Part shown: piece after piece, positions 51,658 through 63,291 of the stretch
Position numbering within the stretch: the first letter of the stretch is position 1
Layout of the letters: each line of letters begins with the position of its first letter
From: Bacteroides caecigallinarum
GTDB taxonomy: Bacteria; Bacteroidota; Bacteroidia; Bacteroidales; Bacteroidaceae
Direction: 5' to 3'
Assembly (NCBI RefSeq): GCF_016902295.1
Contig: NZ_JACJLQ010000002.1
Coordinates: 62,001-126,000, forward strand
Length of the DNA: 64,000 nt
Program-made: the position numbers and the translations under genes
The notes under the pieces: generated by a model
Databases searched by the model: none
What the model was told of the DNA's origin: nothing
What the model saw: the letters and a program-made list of their open reading frames with translations, nothing else

Positions 51658-52111
51658 AATTAGAAAATACCAGTTCGAGGAACTTACTGACTCGGACAAA
51701 CGACTGATAGAGGCAGCCAAGGAGGCTACTAAGAGAAGTTATGCGCCATACTCGCATTTCAATGTGGGTGCTGCCGCCATGCTTGACGACGGTACGATAG
51801 TGACAGGCTCAAACCAGGAGAATGCCGCCTACCCTTCCGGACTTTGCGCGGAACGCACCACCCTGTTTCATGCCGGTTCTGAATATCCCGACAAAGCTGT
51901 AACCACACTTGCCATTGCGGCGTCAAACAGCGAAGGTTTCACTGAACAGCCTGTCACTCCGTGCGGAGCGTGCAGACAGGTGATGCTTGAAGCGGAACAG
52001 AGATACCACCGCCCAATACGTATGCTGATGTACGGCACAGCCTGTATATACGAAACAAGGGGAACAAAAGATTTGCTCCCCCTGTCGTTTGGTATTGAAT
52101 CAATGGAATGA
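51632..52111 (+). CDS. cdd: Cytidine deaminase
   Basis: Deaminates cytidine and deoxycytidine to uridine forms in pyrimidine salvage. The 159 residues hold the zinc site: Cys-Ala-Glu in SGLCAERTTLFHAG (catalytic Glu) and PCGACRQVMLE, with substrate segment SYAPYSHFNVGAAAM. The first nine codons match the duplicated fragment upstream. Codon use is GC-richer than in the island just before it, so the gene marks the return to core chromosome. Its stop codon touches that of the convergent ABC-F gene. Confidence 0.95.
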   Translation: MKELKQQVIIRKYQFEELTDSDKRLIEAAKEATKRSYAPYSHFNVGAAAMLDDGTIVTGSNQENAAYPSGLCAERTTLFHAGSEYPDKAVTTLAIAASNSEGFTEQPVTPCGACRQVMLEAEQRYHRPIRMLMYGTACIYETRGTKDLLPLSFGIESME

Positions 52112-53752
<1,641 letters not shown>

Positions 53753-53845
53753 TTAGTTTTCAAGTTCAAATACCATCGCTTGTGCCGGCAATACTTTGAA
53801 CAAAAAATTATACCTATTAAATTATGTTACTCCTAAATTTGCGTG

Positions 53846-53958
53846 CAAAGGTACTAAATATCCCGCTAATTTACAATGCAGACTAAAGCATATCAGCATT
53901 TTGAGACTGGTTTTTATGAGTTTTTTTGTGTCAGTATGTCAGTTTTTTAGTAATTTTG
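53846..53958. promoter_or_regulatory. Divergent promoters of the ABC-F gene and grpE-dnaJ
   Basis: The 343-base gap 53732-54074 holds minus-strand TACCTTTG (53846-53853) for the ABC-F gene and plus-strand TAATTTTG (53951-53958) for grpE, with TTTG at 53925-53928. Leaders are about 115 bases each. GTTAGTTTTCAAGTTC near 53751 resembles the nqr spacer repeats. No gene seen. Confidence 0.6.
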
Positions 53959-54074
53959 CGGCTGTTTGCTCCAACAGAGCATAACAGGCACGATTTTTGT
54001 TGTATAGCCAACAGCCGTACATAAAATCAGGCGTCAAAACCACAGATTAGTAATAAAAATAACAACATAAAGAC

Positions 54075-54686
54075 ATGAATAAAAATCAGAATCAAAATCC
54101 GGAAGAAGAAATATTGAAGAACGAGGAAGCTGAAAACCTGCAGCAGGAAAATGAAACTCAGGCTGAAGAAACAAACTCTGCCGAAAATGCAGGCGAAGAG
54201 AAAGAAGCCGAACTTTCAGAAGAGGAAAAGGCTGCCAAAGAACTGGAAGAGACCAAACAGGCTCTTGAGGACTATAAAGACAAATATCTGCGTCTTTCGG
54301 CTGAATTTGACAATTACCGCAAACGTACAATGAAGGAAAAAGCCGAACTTATAAAAAACGGTGGCGAGAAGGCTATCTCGGCTATCCTGCCTATACTGGA
54401 CGACCTGGAACGTGCCTTGCAGAACATGCAGAAGGCTGAGGACGTAAAGGCTATGTACGAAGGTATTGACCTGATACATCAGAAGTTCCTGAAGAATCTT
54501 GGTCAGGAAGGTCTTGAAAAGATGAATCCTGTGGGAGAAGCATTCGATACTGATTTCCACGAGGCTATCGCGCTTGTTCCTGCTCAGGAGGAAGCACAGA
54601 AAGGCAAGATTTTGGACTGTGTACAGACTGGTTACAAACTGAATGACAAAGTTATACGCCACGCCAAAGTGGTAGTTGCTCAATAA
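54075..54686 (+). CDS. grpE: Nucleotide exchange factor GrpE
   Basis: Releases ADP from DnaK. The 203 residues begin with a long acidic, Glu/Asn-rich region (about 1-60), then the coiled-coil dimer helix (EETKQALEDYKDKYLRLSAE), the conserved FDNYRKRTMKEK, and the C-terminal beta domain with MNPVGEAFDTDFHEAIALVP and GYKLNDKVIRHAKVVVAQ. It lies 23 bases before dnaJ, in one operon; dnaK is not in the window. Confidence 0.96.
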   Translation: MNKNQNQNPEEEILKNEEAENLQQENETQAEETNSAENAGEEKEAELSEEEKAAKELEETKQALEDYKDKYLRLSAEFDNYRKRTMKEKAELIKNGGEKAISAILPILDDLERALQNMQKAEDVKAMYEGIDLIHQKFLKNLGQEGLEKMNPVGEAFDTDFHEAIALVPAQEEAQKGKILDCVQTGYKLNDKVIRHAKVVVAQ

Positions 54687-54709
54687 TACAATAAAACCAC
54701 ATCGCTAAT

Positions 54710-55891
54710 ATGGCTACAAAAAGAGATTACTATGAAGTGCTTGGCGTAGAAAAGACAGCCACAGCAGATGAGATAAAGAAAGCATACCGCAAAAAAGCGA
54801 TTCAGTATCACCCTGACAAAAATCCTGGAGACAAGGAAGCTGAAGAGAAATTCAAGGAAGCTGCCGAGGCATACGAGGTGCTGAGCAACCCTGACAAGCG
54901 TTCACGCTACGACCAGTTCGGTCATGCAGGTGTAGGCGGAGCAGCCGGAGGCGGATACGGAGGTTTCGGCGGACAGGGTATGTCTATGGACGATATATTC
55001 TCTATGTTCGGTGATATATTTGGCGGACACGGTGGTTTTGGAGGTTTTGGCGGCTTCGGAGGAGGTGGAGCACAGCCAAGGCAGCGTAAGTTCCGTGGAG
55101 CCGACCTGCGTGTCAAGGCAAAACTTACACTGAAAGAAATAGCTGAAGGTACAGAGAAGAAATTCAAGGTAAAGAAATACGTGACATGTACACATTGTCA
55201 CGGATCAGGCGCTGAAGGCAATAGTGGAACAGAGACTTGTCCAACATGTCACGGAACAGGTAGTGTGACACGTACACAGCAGAGCATCTTCGGTATGATG
55301 CAGACACAGAGTGTATGTCCTCAGTGTAACGGTGAAGGAAAAATAATCAAAAACAAGTGTAAGGAATGTAACGGCGAAGGAGTAGTTTACGGCGAAGAAG
55401 TTGTTACAGTAAAAATCCCTGCAGGAGTAGCTGAAGGCATGCAGGTTACCATCAACGGTAAAGGTAATGCCGGAAAACACAACGGCGTGGCTGGCGACCT
55501 GCTTGTTCAGATAGAGGAAGAAAAGCATCCTGAACTTATTAGAGACGAGAGCGACCTTATCTACAACTTGCTTCTTAGTGTTCCTCAGGCTGCACTTGGC
55601 AGCACAGTGGAAATTCCTACCATCGACGGAAAAGCCAAAATAAAAATTGAACCGGGAACACAGCCCGGAAAAGTTCTCCGCTTGAGAGGTAAAGGTCTGC
55701 CTAACATAAACAGCTACGGCTACAGCACCGGAACAGGCGACCTGCTGGTAAATGTAAGTGTCTATATTCCTGAGACCCTTACAAAGGAAGAACGTCAGGC
55801 ACTCGAAAAATGGCAGGAATCTGAAAGTTTCAAACCTAACACAAGCCTGAAAGAAAAAATCTTCAAGAAATTCAGAAGTCTTTTCGATTAA
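54710..55891 (+). CDS. dnaJ: Co-chaperone DnaJ
   Basis: Full-length class A Hsp40, 393 residues. The J domain has the HPD motif in YHPDKNPGD (near 33). A long Gly/Phe-rich stretch follows (about 74-125). The zinc region has four CxxCxGxG repeats: [24 protein letters not shown] and CKECNGEG. The C-terminal substrate domain ends in KKFRSLFD. Co-transcribed with grpE and closed by a strong bidirectional hairpin. Confidence 0.97.
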   Translation: MATKRDYYEVLGVEKTATADEIKKAYRKKAIQYHPDKNPGDKEAEEKFKEAAEAYEVLSNPDKRSRYDQFGHAGVGGAAGGGYGGFGGQGMSMDDIFSMFGDIFGGHGGFGGFGGFGGGGAQPRQRKFRGADLRVKAKLTLKEIAEGTEKKFKVKKYVTCTHCHGSGAEGNSGTETCPTCHGTGSVTRTQQSIFGMMQTQSVCPQCNGEGKIIKNKCKECNGEGVVYGEEVVTVKIPAGVAEGMQVTINGKGNAGKHNGVAGDLLVQIEEEKHPELIRDESDLIYNLLLSVPQAALGSTVEIPTIDGKAKIKIEPGTQPGKVLRLRGKGLPNINSYGYSTGTGDLLVNVSVYIPETLTKEERQALEKWQESESFKPNTSLKEKIFKKFRSLFD

Positions 55892-55904
55892 TTCAATTCT
55901 TATA

Positions 55905-55953
55905 CAAAAAAATAGAGCGGCACTTCATAAATGAGTGTCGCTCTATTTTTTTG
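55905..55953. terminator. Bidirectional terminator between dnaJ and the arabinofuranosidase
   Basis: CAAAAAAATAGAGCG (55905-55919) pairs with CGCTCTATTTTTTTG (55939-55953), extended inside by CACT/AGTG. A and T runs on both sides serve both convergent genes. Confidence 0.88.
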
Positions 55954-55966
55954 TAATATGACAATT

Positions 55967-57502
55967 TTATTTCAGTTCCAAAGTTACGATTGACATTGCA
56001 GGAAGTTTAACAGTCAAGACATTCTTTGAAATCTTTGCTCCCTTAAACTCTTTTGGACAAACCACATTTGGCTTTTCGAAAGTATTGTAGTCATCAATCT
56101 TTTCAGATGTCAATATTCTTCCGGAAACGGACTTGATAGTTTCCCCGTCAAGTTTAATGGTAATTTCCTGTTCTTCATCAAGGCTCACATTTGACAATGA
56201 GATGTGTGTCAAGCCGTCCTTGCGTGAAGCAGTTGCGCTTACCATAGGAACTTCGCGGTTGTCTCTCACTACCTTGTAGCTGCATTCAAGGTTCAAAGGA
56301 AGATATGTGGCATCCTGATGGACATTGTACATTTCGAACACATGATATGTAGGAGTAAGCACCATCTTATCGTCTTTTGTAAGAATCATTGACTGCAATA
56401 CGTTTGCTATCTGTGCGATGTTAGTCATCTTCACACGGTCAGTATATTTATGGAAGACATCAAGTGAAAGCGAAGCTACAAATGCGTCACGCATGGTGTT
56501 CTGCTGGTAAAGATGTCCTGGTATTGAACCTGGTTCCTGATCCCACCATGTACCCCACTCGTCAACCATAAGGGCAATCTGTTTCTTTGGATCATACTTA
56601 TCCATAATGGCAATGTGGCGTTTCAACACGTCTTCAATTTCAAGACACTTACCCATTGTCCAGTAATAATCATCGTTAGTGAATTCCGTAGCCGAGCCTT
56701 TGCTACCTTCCCATCCTGTAACGGTGTAATAATGAAGAGATACACCGTCCATTCTGTGACCGATATTCTTCATCAATGTTTCAGTCCAATCGTAATCATA
56801 GTCACTTGCACCGCTGGCAATCTTGAACAGAACATTTCCGTTATAGTTTCTACAATATGTAGAGTAACGGCGGTACAAATCTGAATAGTATTCAGGACGC
56901 ATGCTTCCACCACATCCCCAACTTTCGTTTCCGACTCCAAAATATTTAACCTTCCATGGCTTTTCACGTCCGTTTTCCTTACGGAGTTTTGCCATAGGGC
57001 TGCCTTGTTCAGAAGTCATGTATTCAACCCATTTAGCCATTTCCTCAACAGAACCACTACCTACGTTACCGCTGATATAAGGCTCGCATCCCAACATCTC
57101 GCAAAGATTCAGGAATTCGTGAGTACCGAAACTGTTGTCTTCTACAGTGCCACCCCAGTTATTGTTTACCATACGTGGACGGTTTTCTTTAGGTCCGATA
57201 CCGTCCATCCAGTGATATTCATCGGCGAAACAGCCACCAGGCCATCTAAGTACAGGAACTTTAAGTTTCTTCAGAGCTTCAAGAACATCTGTTCTATAAC
57301 CGTCAACGTTAGGAATTGAAGAGTCTTCACCTACCCATAGACCACCATAAATACATGTTCCAAGATGTTCTGCGAACTGTCCGTAAATTTCTTTTGGAAT
57401 AATCTGATTTCCTTTTTCAGGATAAATTTCAATGTTTGCCTTTTGCTGTGAAAAAGCAGGAACCCCGGCTAAAAGAGCCAATGCCAATAATGTATTTTTC
57501 AT
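55967..57502 (-). CDS. GH51 alpha-L-arabinofuranosidase, exported
   Basis: Removes arabinose side chains from arabinan or arabinoxylan. The 511 residues start with a signal peptide ([16 protein letters not shown]), followed by [20 protein letters not shown], the acid/base Glu in [11 protein letters not shown] and the nucleophile Glu in [12 protein letters not shown], both in the (beta/alpha)8 barrel, and a C-terminal beta domain. Periplasmic location would fit oligosaccharide trimming. With the xylose operon in the same window it suggests use of plant pentosans. Its promoter box is TATATTTG at 57546-57553. Confidence 0.94.
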   Translation of the reverse strand: MKNTLLALALLAGVPAFSQQKANIEIYPEKGNQIIPKEIYGQFAEHLGTCIYGGLWVGEDSSIPNVDGYRTDVLEALKKLKVPVLRWPGGCFADEYHWMDGIGPKENRPRMVNNNWGGTVEDNSFGTHEFLNLCEMLGCEPYISGNVGSGSVEEMAKWVEYMTSEQGSPMAKLRKENGREKPWKVKYFGVGNESWGCGGSMRPEYYSDLYRRYSTYCRNYNGNVLFKIASGASDYDYDWTETLMKNIGHRMDGVSLHYYTVTGWEGSKGSATEFTNDDYYWTMGKCLEIEDVLKRHIAIMDKYDPKKQIALMVDEWGTWWDQEPGSIPGHLYQQNTMRDAFVASLSLDVFHKYTDRVKMTNIAQIANVLQSMILTKDDKMVLTPTYHVFEMYNVHQDATYLPLNLECSYKVVRDNREVPMVSATASRKDGLTHISLSNVSLDEEQEITIKLDGETIKSVSGRILTSEKIDDYNTFEKPNVVCPKEFKGAKISKNVLTVKLPAMSIVTLELK

Positions 57503-57545
57503 GTTTGTAAATAAAAAAATGTAAGATTATAGTTTAATAGCTGAA

Positions 57546-57615
57546 CAAATATACTATAAATATCACATTTGCAAACAAAATAATTGGAAAAAATACACTT
57601 ATTTCCATATCTTTG
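57546..57615. promoter_or_regulatory. Divergent promoters of the arabinofuranosidase gene and mltG
   Basis: Minus-strand TATATTTG (57546-57553) with CAAA words 18-22 bases upstream, and plus-strand TATCTTTG (57608-57615). The plus box overlaps an upstream in-frame TTG, so mltG starts at 57636. Confidence 0.6.
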
Positions 57616-57635
57616 TGTCCGAAACAGTATTTTAT

Positions 57636-58661
57636 ATGAAAAAGAAAGCTTTAATCATCTCAATTTCATCCATAATAACAATCATAATAGTTATATCAAC
57701 AAGTATATACTTATTGTTATTTAGCAAACCATTCAACATAAACAATTCCACTTTCATTTATATTGATGAGGATGACTCTGCCGACTCTGTATTTGCCAAA
57801 ATTGAATTGAACCTACATCCTAAAAGCATGACAGGCATAAAGTTTTTGTCACGTATAAAAGGATATGAGAAGAGAATATATACCGGAGCATATAAGATAG
57901 ACGCCGGAACGACTACATTCGAGGCGTTCAAAAAGCTTGAATCCGGAAGGCAAACCCCTGTCAGACTGATAGTACCAAGTGTAAGGACAATGAACAGACT
58001 TGCATCAAAAATCAGTAAACAGATAATGGCAGACTCAGCAAGTATTGCAAACCTGCTCAACGACAGCAGTTACATTGCCGGATTGGGATATGACAGAAGT
58101 TCTCTTCCCGCGCTATTCATCCCAAATACCTACGAAGTGTATTGGAACATGACAGCCGAAGATTTCATAAAGAGAATGATTAGGGAAAACAAGAACTTCT
58201 GGAACACTGAGCGAAAAGCTAAAGCTGAAGCCATAGGTATGACAACAACAGAAGTATGTACACTCGCTTCAATAGTAGATGAAGAGACAGCAAACAATAA
58301 GGAAAAGCCTGTTGTTGCAGGACTATACATTAACAGACTGAAGATCGGAATGCCGCTTCAGGCTGATCCAACAGTAAAATTCAGTCTTCAGGATTTCGGA
58401 TTAAGAAGAATTCTTTTCAAACATCTTGAGACAGACAGCCCTTACAACACATACAAACACGCCGGACTTCCTCCCGGACCTATAAGAATCGCCTCTGTAG
58501 AAGGAATTAACAGCGTATTGAACTATTCTAAACACAATTTCTTATACATGTGTGCGAAAGAAGATTTCTCCGGCACACATAATTTTGCTTCTAACCTTAA
58601 CGAACACAACATAAATGCAAGAAAATATCAGAAAGCGCTGAATAGAAGGAATATCAAATAA
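57636..58661 (+). CDS. mltG: Endolytic murein transglycosylase MltG
   Basis: Inner-membrane YceG/MltG family enzyme that cuts nascent peptidoglycan and sets glycan length. From ATG 57636 it is 341 residues: one N-terminal helix (ALIISISSIITIIIVISTSI), a LysM-like segment (DSADSVFAKIELNLHPKSM), and the catalytic region with Glu in TLASIVDEETANNKEKP, QADPTVKFSL, and SPYNTYKHAGLPPGPI. It converges with trkA, 10 bases apart. Confidence 0.94.
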   Translation: MKKKALIISISSIITIIIVISTSIYLLLFSKPFNINNSTFIYIDEDDSADSVFAKIELNLHPKSMTGIKFLSRIKGYEKRIYTGAYKIDAGTTTFEAFKKLESGRQTPVRLIVPSVRTMNRLASKISKQIMADSASIANLLNDSSYIAGLGYDRSSLPALFIPNTYEVYWNMTAEDFIKRMIRENKNFWNTERKAKAEAIGMTTTEVCTLASIVDEETANNKEKPVVAGLYINRLKIGMPLQADPTVKFSLQDFGLRRILFKHLETDSPYNTYKHAGLPPGPIRIASVEGINSVLNYSKHNFLYMCAKEDFSGTHNFASNLNEHNINARKYQKALNRRNIK

Positions 58662-58671
58662 AAAATATTTA

Positions 58672-59361
58672 TCATTTTACAGATTTCCAGAAACTGATAA
58701 AATCAGAATACAAGCCGTAACAAACCAAACCATCATCTGCCGTAAGCACATAATCTTGAGTATAGGCAGCATCGGAAGTTTTCTCTATTCTTGATATTCC
58801 AATTGCATTAGTGGTCCGTTTCCCCCTTATGAGCGATATAATCCTGATATGAAACTCTTTTTCAATACTAAGTTCACTTATCTTGTATCCTACAAGTTTT
58901 GACGGTATTGAAAACTTGAAAACATAATTATTGTCATCAACAGCAAACGGCTCCACATCCGCATCCAACTCAAGCAACTGAACTAGGGCGATAGCCGCAT
59001 CTTTCTCAGGAGTAAGGATACGAGTAAGAGAGAATGCCTCAAGAACAGCCTTATGTACATCATCAACCGCACGCGCATATATATGTTTCACTTTTCGTTT
59101 TTTCAGAAGTGACACAACCTTAACGGAAGCGCCGAAATTCTCTCCAATAGCTACAATCACAATGTCAACACTATTCAAAGGCAACACAGACAAAGCCATA
59201 TAGTCCGTAGCGTCAAGCACATAGGTAGTAGCTAATTTTTCCTTATAACGCTCAGCTTGAAGCCCATGCAAATCCACACCAACAACTTCATGTCCCAAAG
59301 CGGTCAGCTGCTCGGCGAGAACACCTCCAAAATTGCCTAAACCTATAATAAGATATTTCAT
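58672..59361 (-). CDS. trkA: Potassium channel regulator TrkA/KtrA
   Basis: Cytoplasmic RCK protein that gates the TrkH-type transporter in response to nucleotides. The 229 residues have one N-terminal Rossmann domain (YLIIGLGNFGGVLAEQLTAL, acidic VVGVDLHG) and one RCK_C domain (FKFSIPSKLVGYKISELSIE), so it is the short KtrA-like form rather than the doubled E. coli TrkA. It follows trkH by 21 bases. Confidence 0.92.
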   Translation of the reverse strand: MKYLIIGLGNFGGVLAEQLTALGHEVVGVDLHGLQAERYKEKLATTYVLDATDYMALSVLPLNSVDIVIVAIGENFGASVKVVSLLKKRKVKHIYARAVDDVHKAVLEAFSLTRILTPEKDAAIALVQLLELDADVEPFAVDDNNYVFKFSIPSKLVGYKISELSIEKEFHIRIISLIRGKRTTNAIGISRIEKTSDAAYTQDYVLTADDGLVCYGLYSDFISFWKSVK

Positions 59362-59382
59362 AATTATATATGTATTGATTTA

Positions 59383-61209
59383 TCAGTTAATTATTATACT
59401 ATCACTCGGATATCTATAGTTCTTCTGTTTTTCCTGCTTAATCAGACCGCTAACCAGAGTAAATGCACCTACACGACCTACAAACATCAGTATGATAATT
59501 ATAAGCTTACCAGCATCGCCCAACTTAGGAGTCAAATCAAGGCTTGACCCAACAGTGCTTAATGCAGACACACATTCGAACACCAAAGACATAACAGAAG
59601 CATGAGGCTCAACAAGCGTCATTACAAAAATAGCGACAAAAACAATCAGAAGATAAAGTATCATCGCCGCATTGGCACGTTTGACAGAAACGCTGGAAAT
59701 CTCACGGTGCAGAATAGTCGTTCTGTCAACACCTCTCAATACAGCAAATAAATTTATCATGACTACAGCAAAGACATTTATCTTTATACCTCCGGCCGTT
59801 GACTGCGTACCACCACCAATCATCATCAGGACAATCATAAGCAACAATGTCTGTGTAGAAAGTGAAGTAAGGCCTACACTGGCAAAACCAGCAGTTCGCG
59901 GACATACTGAATTGAAAAAGGCATGTACTGCTTTATCAGAAACTGACATACCTGAAAATGAGTTATTCCATTCGAAAGCCAATATCATAACAGTGCCAAA
60001 CAGAAGGAGTCCGGCTGTCATAAACAATACAATCTTTGTATTAAGGTTATAAAGATGAACTTTCTTAACAAAACGGCGACGTTTAGAAAAAATTACAGTA
60101 AAAAAATACTTCACATAATAAAACAACGTATCTTTTATATTTACCAGGATAGGAAAACCTATTCCGCCAAATATAATCAGAAACGACAGTACGAGATAGA
60201 GTGGTTTATGATTGTACATCACAATCTCATTTCCCATACCTCCAGGCAATGTAGAAAAACCGGCATTACAGAATGCTGAAACTGAATGGAATGCCGAGAA
60301 ATATAGTTCTTCGTATAGAGTCATGCCCACAGAGCCATGAATGTCAAGCCATATAAGCAACATGCCAATACCTTCTATCACAAGGGTAAATCCAAGTATA
60401 TAGAGCAACGTTGACAACAAAGAGTTTAATGAGTTTGAACTGATCATATCCCCTACCGCCAACTGATTATACAAAGAAGTATTACCCATAAAGAACATGG
60501 CAAAGAAACTGGTTATAGTCATAACTCCAAGTCCGCCAATCTGAATAAGAAGCATTATTATAATCTGTCCCTCAACAGTAAAAACAGTAGGCACATCTAC
60601 AGAGACGAGACCAGTCACACATGTGGCACTTGTAGAGGTAAACAAGGCATCTATCCACGATATACCGTTATACGTTGCCCTCGGTAACATTAGTAAGCCC
60701 GAACCAATAAGTATTATAATCAAAAAGCTGAAAGCAAGAATCAACGAAGGATTTGTTTTTCTACCAAGAAGACGGACAAAAAAGCCAGATAAAATAGTAA
60801 ATGACATCAACAACAAAACTCCACTCCTATAATAATGACTATGGAGGGCTGTCCAAATCCAATATGCAAAATTTCCCGGTTCGGGTTCGTTGAACACTAC
60901 AGGCAATAACGTTAAATAAAGACTTATATCAAGTATCCATGTCCAAACGGTAAATTTCCCTGAGTTTTCATTGGAAAACAAATGACTCAAAGTAGTATTT
61001 ATTAAGAAAACAATCCATACAATCTTAGTTATCCGATTTACCGTTATCTCCATATCATCTGTGAAAGTAAAGCCAAACCGATAAACTAATGCCCCTAAAA
61101 ACAAAATAGCAAACACACATGAAATCCACGAAAACCAGTCAACCAACTGATAAATACGTGGTAAGACTAACTTTTTCCGATATAATATGAGGCGTTCCCA
61201 ATTATGCAT
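59383..61209 (-). CDS. trkH: TrkH/KtrB-type potassium transporter
   Basis: Membrane K+ translocating subunit. From the ATG at 61209 it is 608 residues (MHNWERLILYRKK); a longer frame from 61251 would begin upstream of its promoter box at 61241-61248. It has an N-terminal extension of about four helices, then the four pore repeats with selectivity segments such as TSTSATCVTGLVSVDV, HSVSAFCNAGFSTLP, NSVCPRTAGFASVGL and ECVSALSTVGSSLDL. It forms an operon with trkA. Confidence 0.93.
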   Translation of the reverse strand: MHNWERLILYRKKLVLPRIYQLVDWFSWISCVFAILFLGALVYRFGFTFTDDMEITVNRITKIVWIVFLINTTLSHLFSNENSGKFTVWTWILDISLYLTLLPVVFNEPEPGNFAYWIWTALHSHYYRSGVLLLMSFTILSGFFVRLLGRKTNPSLILAFSFLIIILIGSGLLMLPRATYNGISWIDALFTSTSATCVTGLVSVDVPTVFTVEGQIIIMLLIQIGGLGVMTITSFFAMFFMGNTSLYNQLAVGDMISSNSLNSLLSTLLYILGFTLVIEGIGMLLIWLDIHGSVGMTLYEELYFSAFHSVSAFCNAGFSTLPGGMGNEIVMYNHKPLYLVLSFLIIFGGIGFPILVNIKDTLFYYVKYFFTVIFSKRRRFVKKVHLYNLNTKIVLFMTAGLLLFGTVMILAFEWNNSFSGMSVSDKAVHAFFNSVCPRTAGFASVGLTSLSTQTLLLMIVLMMIGGGTQSTAGGIKINVFAVVMINLFAVLRGVDRTTILHREISSVSVKRANAAMILYLLIVFVAIFVMTLVEPHASVMSLVFECVSALSTVGSSLDLTPKLGDAGKLIIIILMFVGRVGAFTLVSGLIKQEKQKNYRYPSDSIIIN

Positions 61210-61240
61210 ACAATAATCCTTTTTAAAAAGAGATATATTG

Positions 61241-61248
61241 CAAACATA
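61241..61248 (-). promoter_or_regulatory. Promoter -7 box of trkH-trkA
   Basis: Minus-strand TATGTTTG, 31 bases before the ATG at 61209; it decides the start. Confidence 0.55.
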
Positions 61249-61392
61249 CACAAAATATCCGACCTAATTATTATTGCATCGAAAAAAATGCATACTGATA
61301 CATAAACCATACAAAATAACACATTATTTATATATACATATTACATAAATCCATAAATAATAAGTTTTCAGCAACAAAATACATGGTTTTTC

Positions 61393-61423
61393 TTTGACAT
61401 AAAAACTTTTTTATATACTTTTG
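61393..61423 (+). promoter_or_regulatory. Promoter of the trpB gene
   Basis: TTTG (61393-61396), 19-base spacer, TACTTTTG (61416-61423), a full match to the Bacteroides consensus; 26 bases before the ATG. Confidence 0.75.
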
Positions 61424-61449
61424 GACAAAACTTAAAAAAAGAATTTACT

Positions 61450-62814
61450 ATGAGCGATAAACAAAAAAGGTTTTTCCTTAAAGAAAACGAAATACCTACA
61501 CATTGGTATAACATTCAGGCGGATATGAAAAATAAGCCGATGCCGCCGCTCAATCCTGCGACCAAAAAGCCGTTGAAAGCAGAGGATCTATATCCAATTT
61601 TTGCTAAAGAATTGTGCCATCAGGAACTTAATCAGACTGATGCATGGATAGAGATTCCGGAAGAAGTGAGAGATATGTACAAATACTACAGAAGTACACC
61701 GCTGGTCCGTGCATACGGTCTTGAAAAAGCATTGGGAACTCCTGCGCATATTTATTTCAAAAACGAAAGTGTAAGCCCTATCGGATCCCACAAACTTAAT
61801 TCTGCTCTTGCACAGGCTTATTACTGTAAAAAAGAAGGTGTGACAAATATTACCACAGAAACAGGTGCAGGACAGTGGGGTGCGGCACTGGCATACGCAG
61901 CTCGTGTTTTTGGGCTTGAGGCCGCCGTTTATCAGGTTAAAATCAGTTATGAACAAAAACCATACAGAAGAAGTATTATGCAGACATTTGGTGCACAGGT
62001 AACCCCGTCACCATCAATGTCAACACGTGCCGGAAAAGACATACTTACAAAACATCCCAACCACCAGGGTTCGCTTGGAACCGCCATATCTGAAGCCATA
62101 GAACTGGCAAGAACTACTCCTAACTGTAAATATACACTTGGATCTGTACTTAGCCATGTTACTCTTCATCAAACTGTAATCGGACTTGAAGCCGAAAAAC
62201 AAATGGAAATGGCAGGCGAATATCCTGATATAATCATAGGATGTTTCGGTGGTGGATCAAACTTCGGAGGAATCAGCTTCCCATTCATGCGTCATACTAT
62301 CCTTGAAGGTAAAAAAACACGATATATTGCTGCTGAACCGGCATCATGTCCAAAACTCACAAGAGGAAAATTTGAATACGATTTCGGTGATGAAGCAGGA
62401 TATACTCCTCTGTTGCCAATGTACACATTAGGTCACAACTTTGCTCCGGCAAACATCCATGCAGGAGGATTGAGGTATCACGGAGCTGGTGTTATCGTAT
62501 CACAACTTCTTAAAGACGGACTAATGGAAGCTGTAGATATAAAACAGCTTGACACATTCGATGCAGGAATACTGTTCGCTAAAGCTGAAGGTATAATACC
62601 GGCACCAGAATCGTGTCATGCCATAGCGGCAGCCATAAACGAAGCTAAAAAATGCATTGAAACAGGTGAGGAAAAAGTAATCCTTTTCAATCTGTCAGGA
62701 CACGGATTGATAGATATGAGCGCATACGATCAATATCTGTCAGGTAACCTCACCAATTATGAACTTAGCGAAGAGGAAATAGAAAAGAATCTGGAAGAAG
62801 TAAAAAAAATATGA
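61450..62814 (+). CDS. trpB: Tryptophan synthase beta chain, TrpB2 type
   Basis: PLP enzyme joining indole and serine to give tryptophan. At 454 residues it is the longer TrpB2 form with an extended N-terminus (MKNKPMPPLNPATKKPLKAE). The PLP lysine is in GSHKLNSAL (near 117), followed by ETGAGQWGAALAYAA, and the phosphate-binding GCFGGGSNFGGISF. It stands alone: no trpA or other trp gene is adjacent, which is usual for TrpB2; it may salvage indole. Closed by a long hairpin. Confidence 0.92.
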   Translation: MSDKQKRFFLKENEIPTHWYNIQADMKNKPMPPLNPATKKPLKAEDLYPIFAKELCHQELNQTDAWIEIPEEVRDMYKYYRSTPLVRAYGLEKALGTPAHIYFKNESVSPIGSHKLNSALAQAYYCKKEGVTNITTETGAGQWGAALAYAARVFGLEAAVYQVKISYEQKPYRRSIMQTFGAQVTPSPSMSTRAGKDILTKHPNHQGSLGTAISEAIELARTTPNCKYTLGSVLSHVTLHQTVIGLEAEKQMEMAGEYPDIIIGCFGGGSNFGGISFPFMRHTILEGKKTRYIAAEPASCPKLTRGKFEYDFGDEAGYTPLLPMYTLGHNFAPANIHAGGLRYHGAGVIVSQLLKDGLMEAVDIKQLDTFDAGILFAKAEGIIPAPESCHAIAAAINEAKKCIETGEEKVILFNLSGHGLIDMSAYDQYLSGNLTNYELSEEEIEKNLEEVKKI

Positions 62815-62880
62815 TTTCCGAATTCAATTAGGTTTTACACAAACTAATATTATCTTAAATCCTTAATTTTAAGATATTAA

Positions 62881-62945
62881 AGAGCTGAATCTGACATTTC
62901 TTCATTAATAAAGATTGAAATAAATGTCAGATTTAGTTCTTTTTT
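62881..62945 (+). terminator. Terminator after trpB
   Basis: A 19-bp stem, 62881-62899 with 62922-62940 (core AATCTGACATTT/AAATGTCAGATT, two G-T pairs), followed by a T tract. Confidence 0.88.
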
Positions 62946-62967
62946 ATTCAGTTTTCACCCCAAAAAG

Positions 62968-62998
62968 TTTGCATATTTAAAATATATTCGTACCTTTG
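62968..62998 (+). promoter_or_regulatory. Promoter of the tRNA-Glu pair
   Basis: TTTG (62968-62971), 19-base spacer, TACCTTTG (62991-62998), then GCACCCG as in the tRNA-Arg promoter. The leader before the first tRNA contains the perfect palindrome CCGGAATATTCCGG (63037-63050). Confidence 0.78.
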
Positions 62999-63060
62999 CA
63001 CCCGCAATCGGAAATCATCTCCGAAGCAACAATAAACCGGAATATTCCGGTACATAGGAT

Positions 63061-63132
63061 GGCCCGTTCGTCTATCGGTTAGGACGCAAGATTTTCATTC
63101 TTGAAAGGGGGGTTCGATTCCCCCACGGGCTA
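63061..63132 (+). tRNA. tRNA-Glu(TTC), copy 1
   Basis: 72-nt cloverleaf: acceptor GGCCCGT/ACGGGCT, discriminator A, anticodon stem CAAGA/TCTTG with loop TTTTCAT (anticodon TTC), T arm GGGGG/CCCCC with TTCGATT. No encoded CCA. Confidence 0.95.
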
Positions 63133-63172
63133 CCAAAAAACAAAGCTGCCGGATTTACCGGAGCGTAAGGAT

Positions 63173-63244
63173 GGCCCGTTCGTCTATCGGTTAGGACGCA
63201 AGATTTTCATTCTTGAAAGGGGGGTTCGATTCCCCCACGGGCTA
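63173..63244 (+). tRNA. tRNA-Glu(TTC), copy 2
   Basis: Identical to copy 1, 112 bases downstream start to start, in the same transcript. Confidence 0.95.
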
Positions 63245-63246
63245 CT

Positions 63247-63278
63247 AAAAGTTGGACTTCAGAAGTTCAACTTTTTTT
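63247..63278. terminator. Terminator of the tRNA-Glu pair
   Basis: AAAAGTTGGACTT (63247-63259) pairs with AAGTTCAACTTTT (63263-63275), one G-T pair, then T run. It also lies just past the convergent phosphopantetheinyl transferase gene. Confidence 0.82.
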
Positions 63279-63291
63279 ATCCCCCGACTTC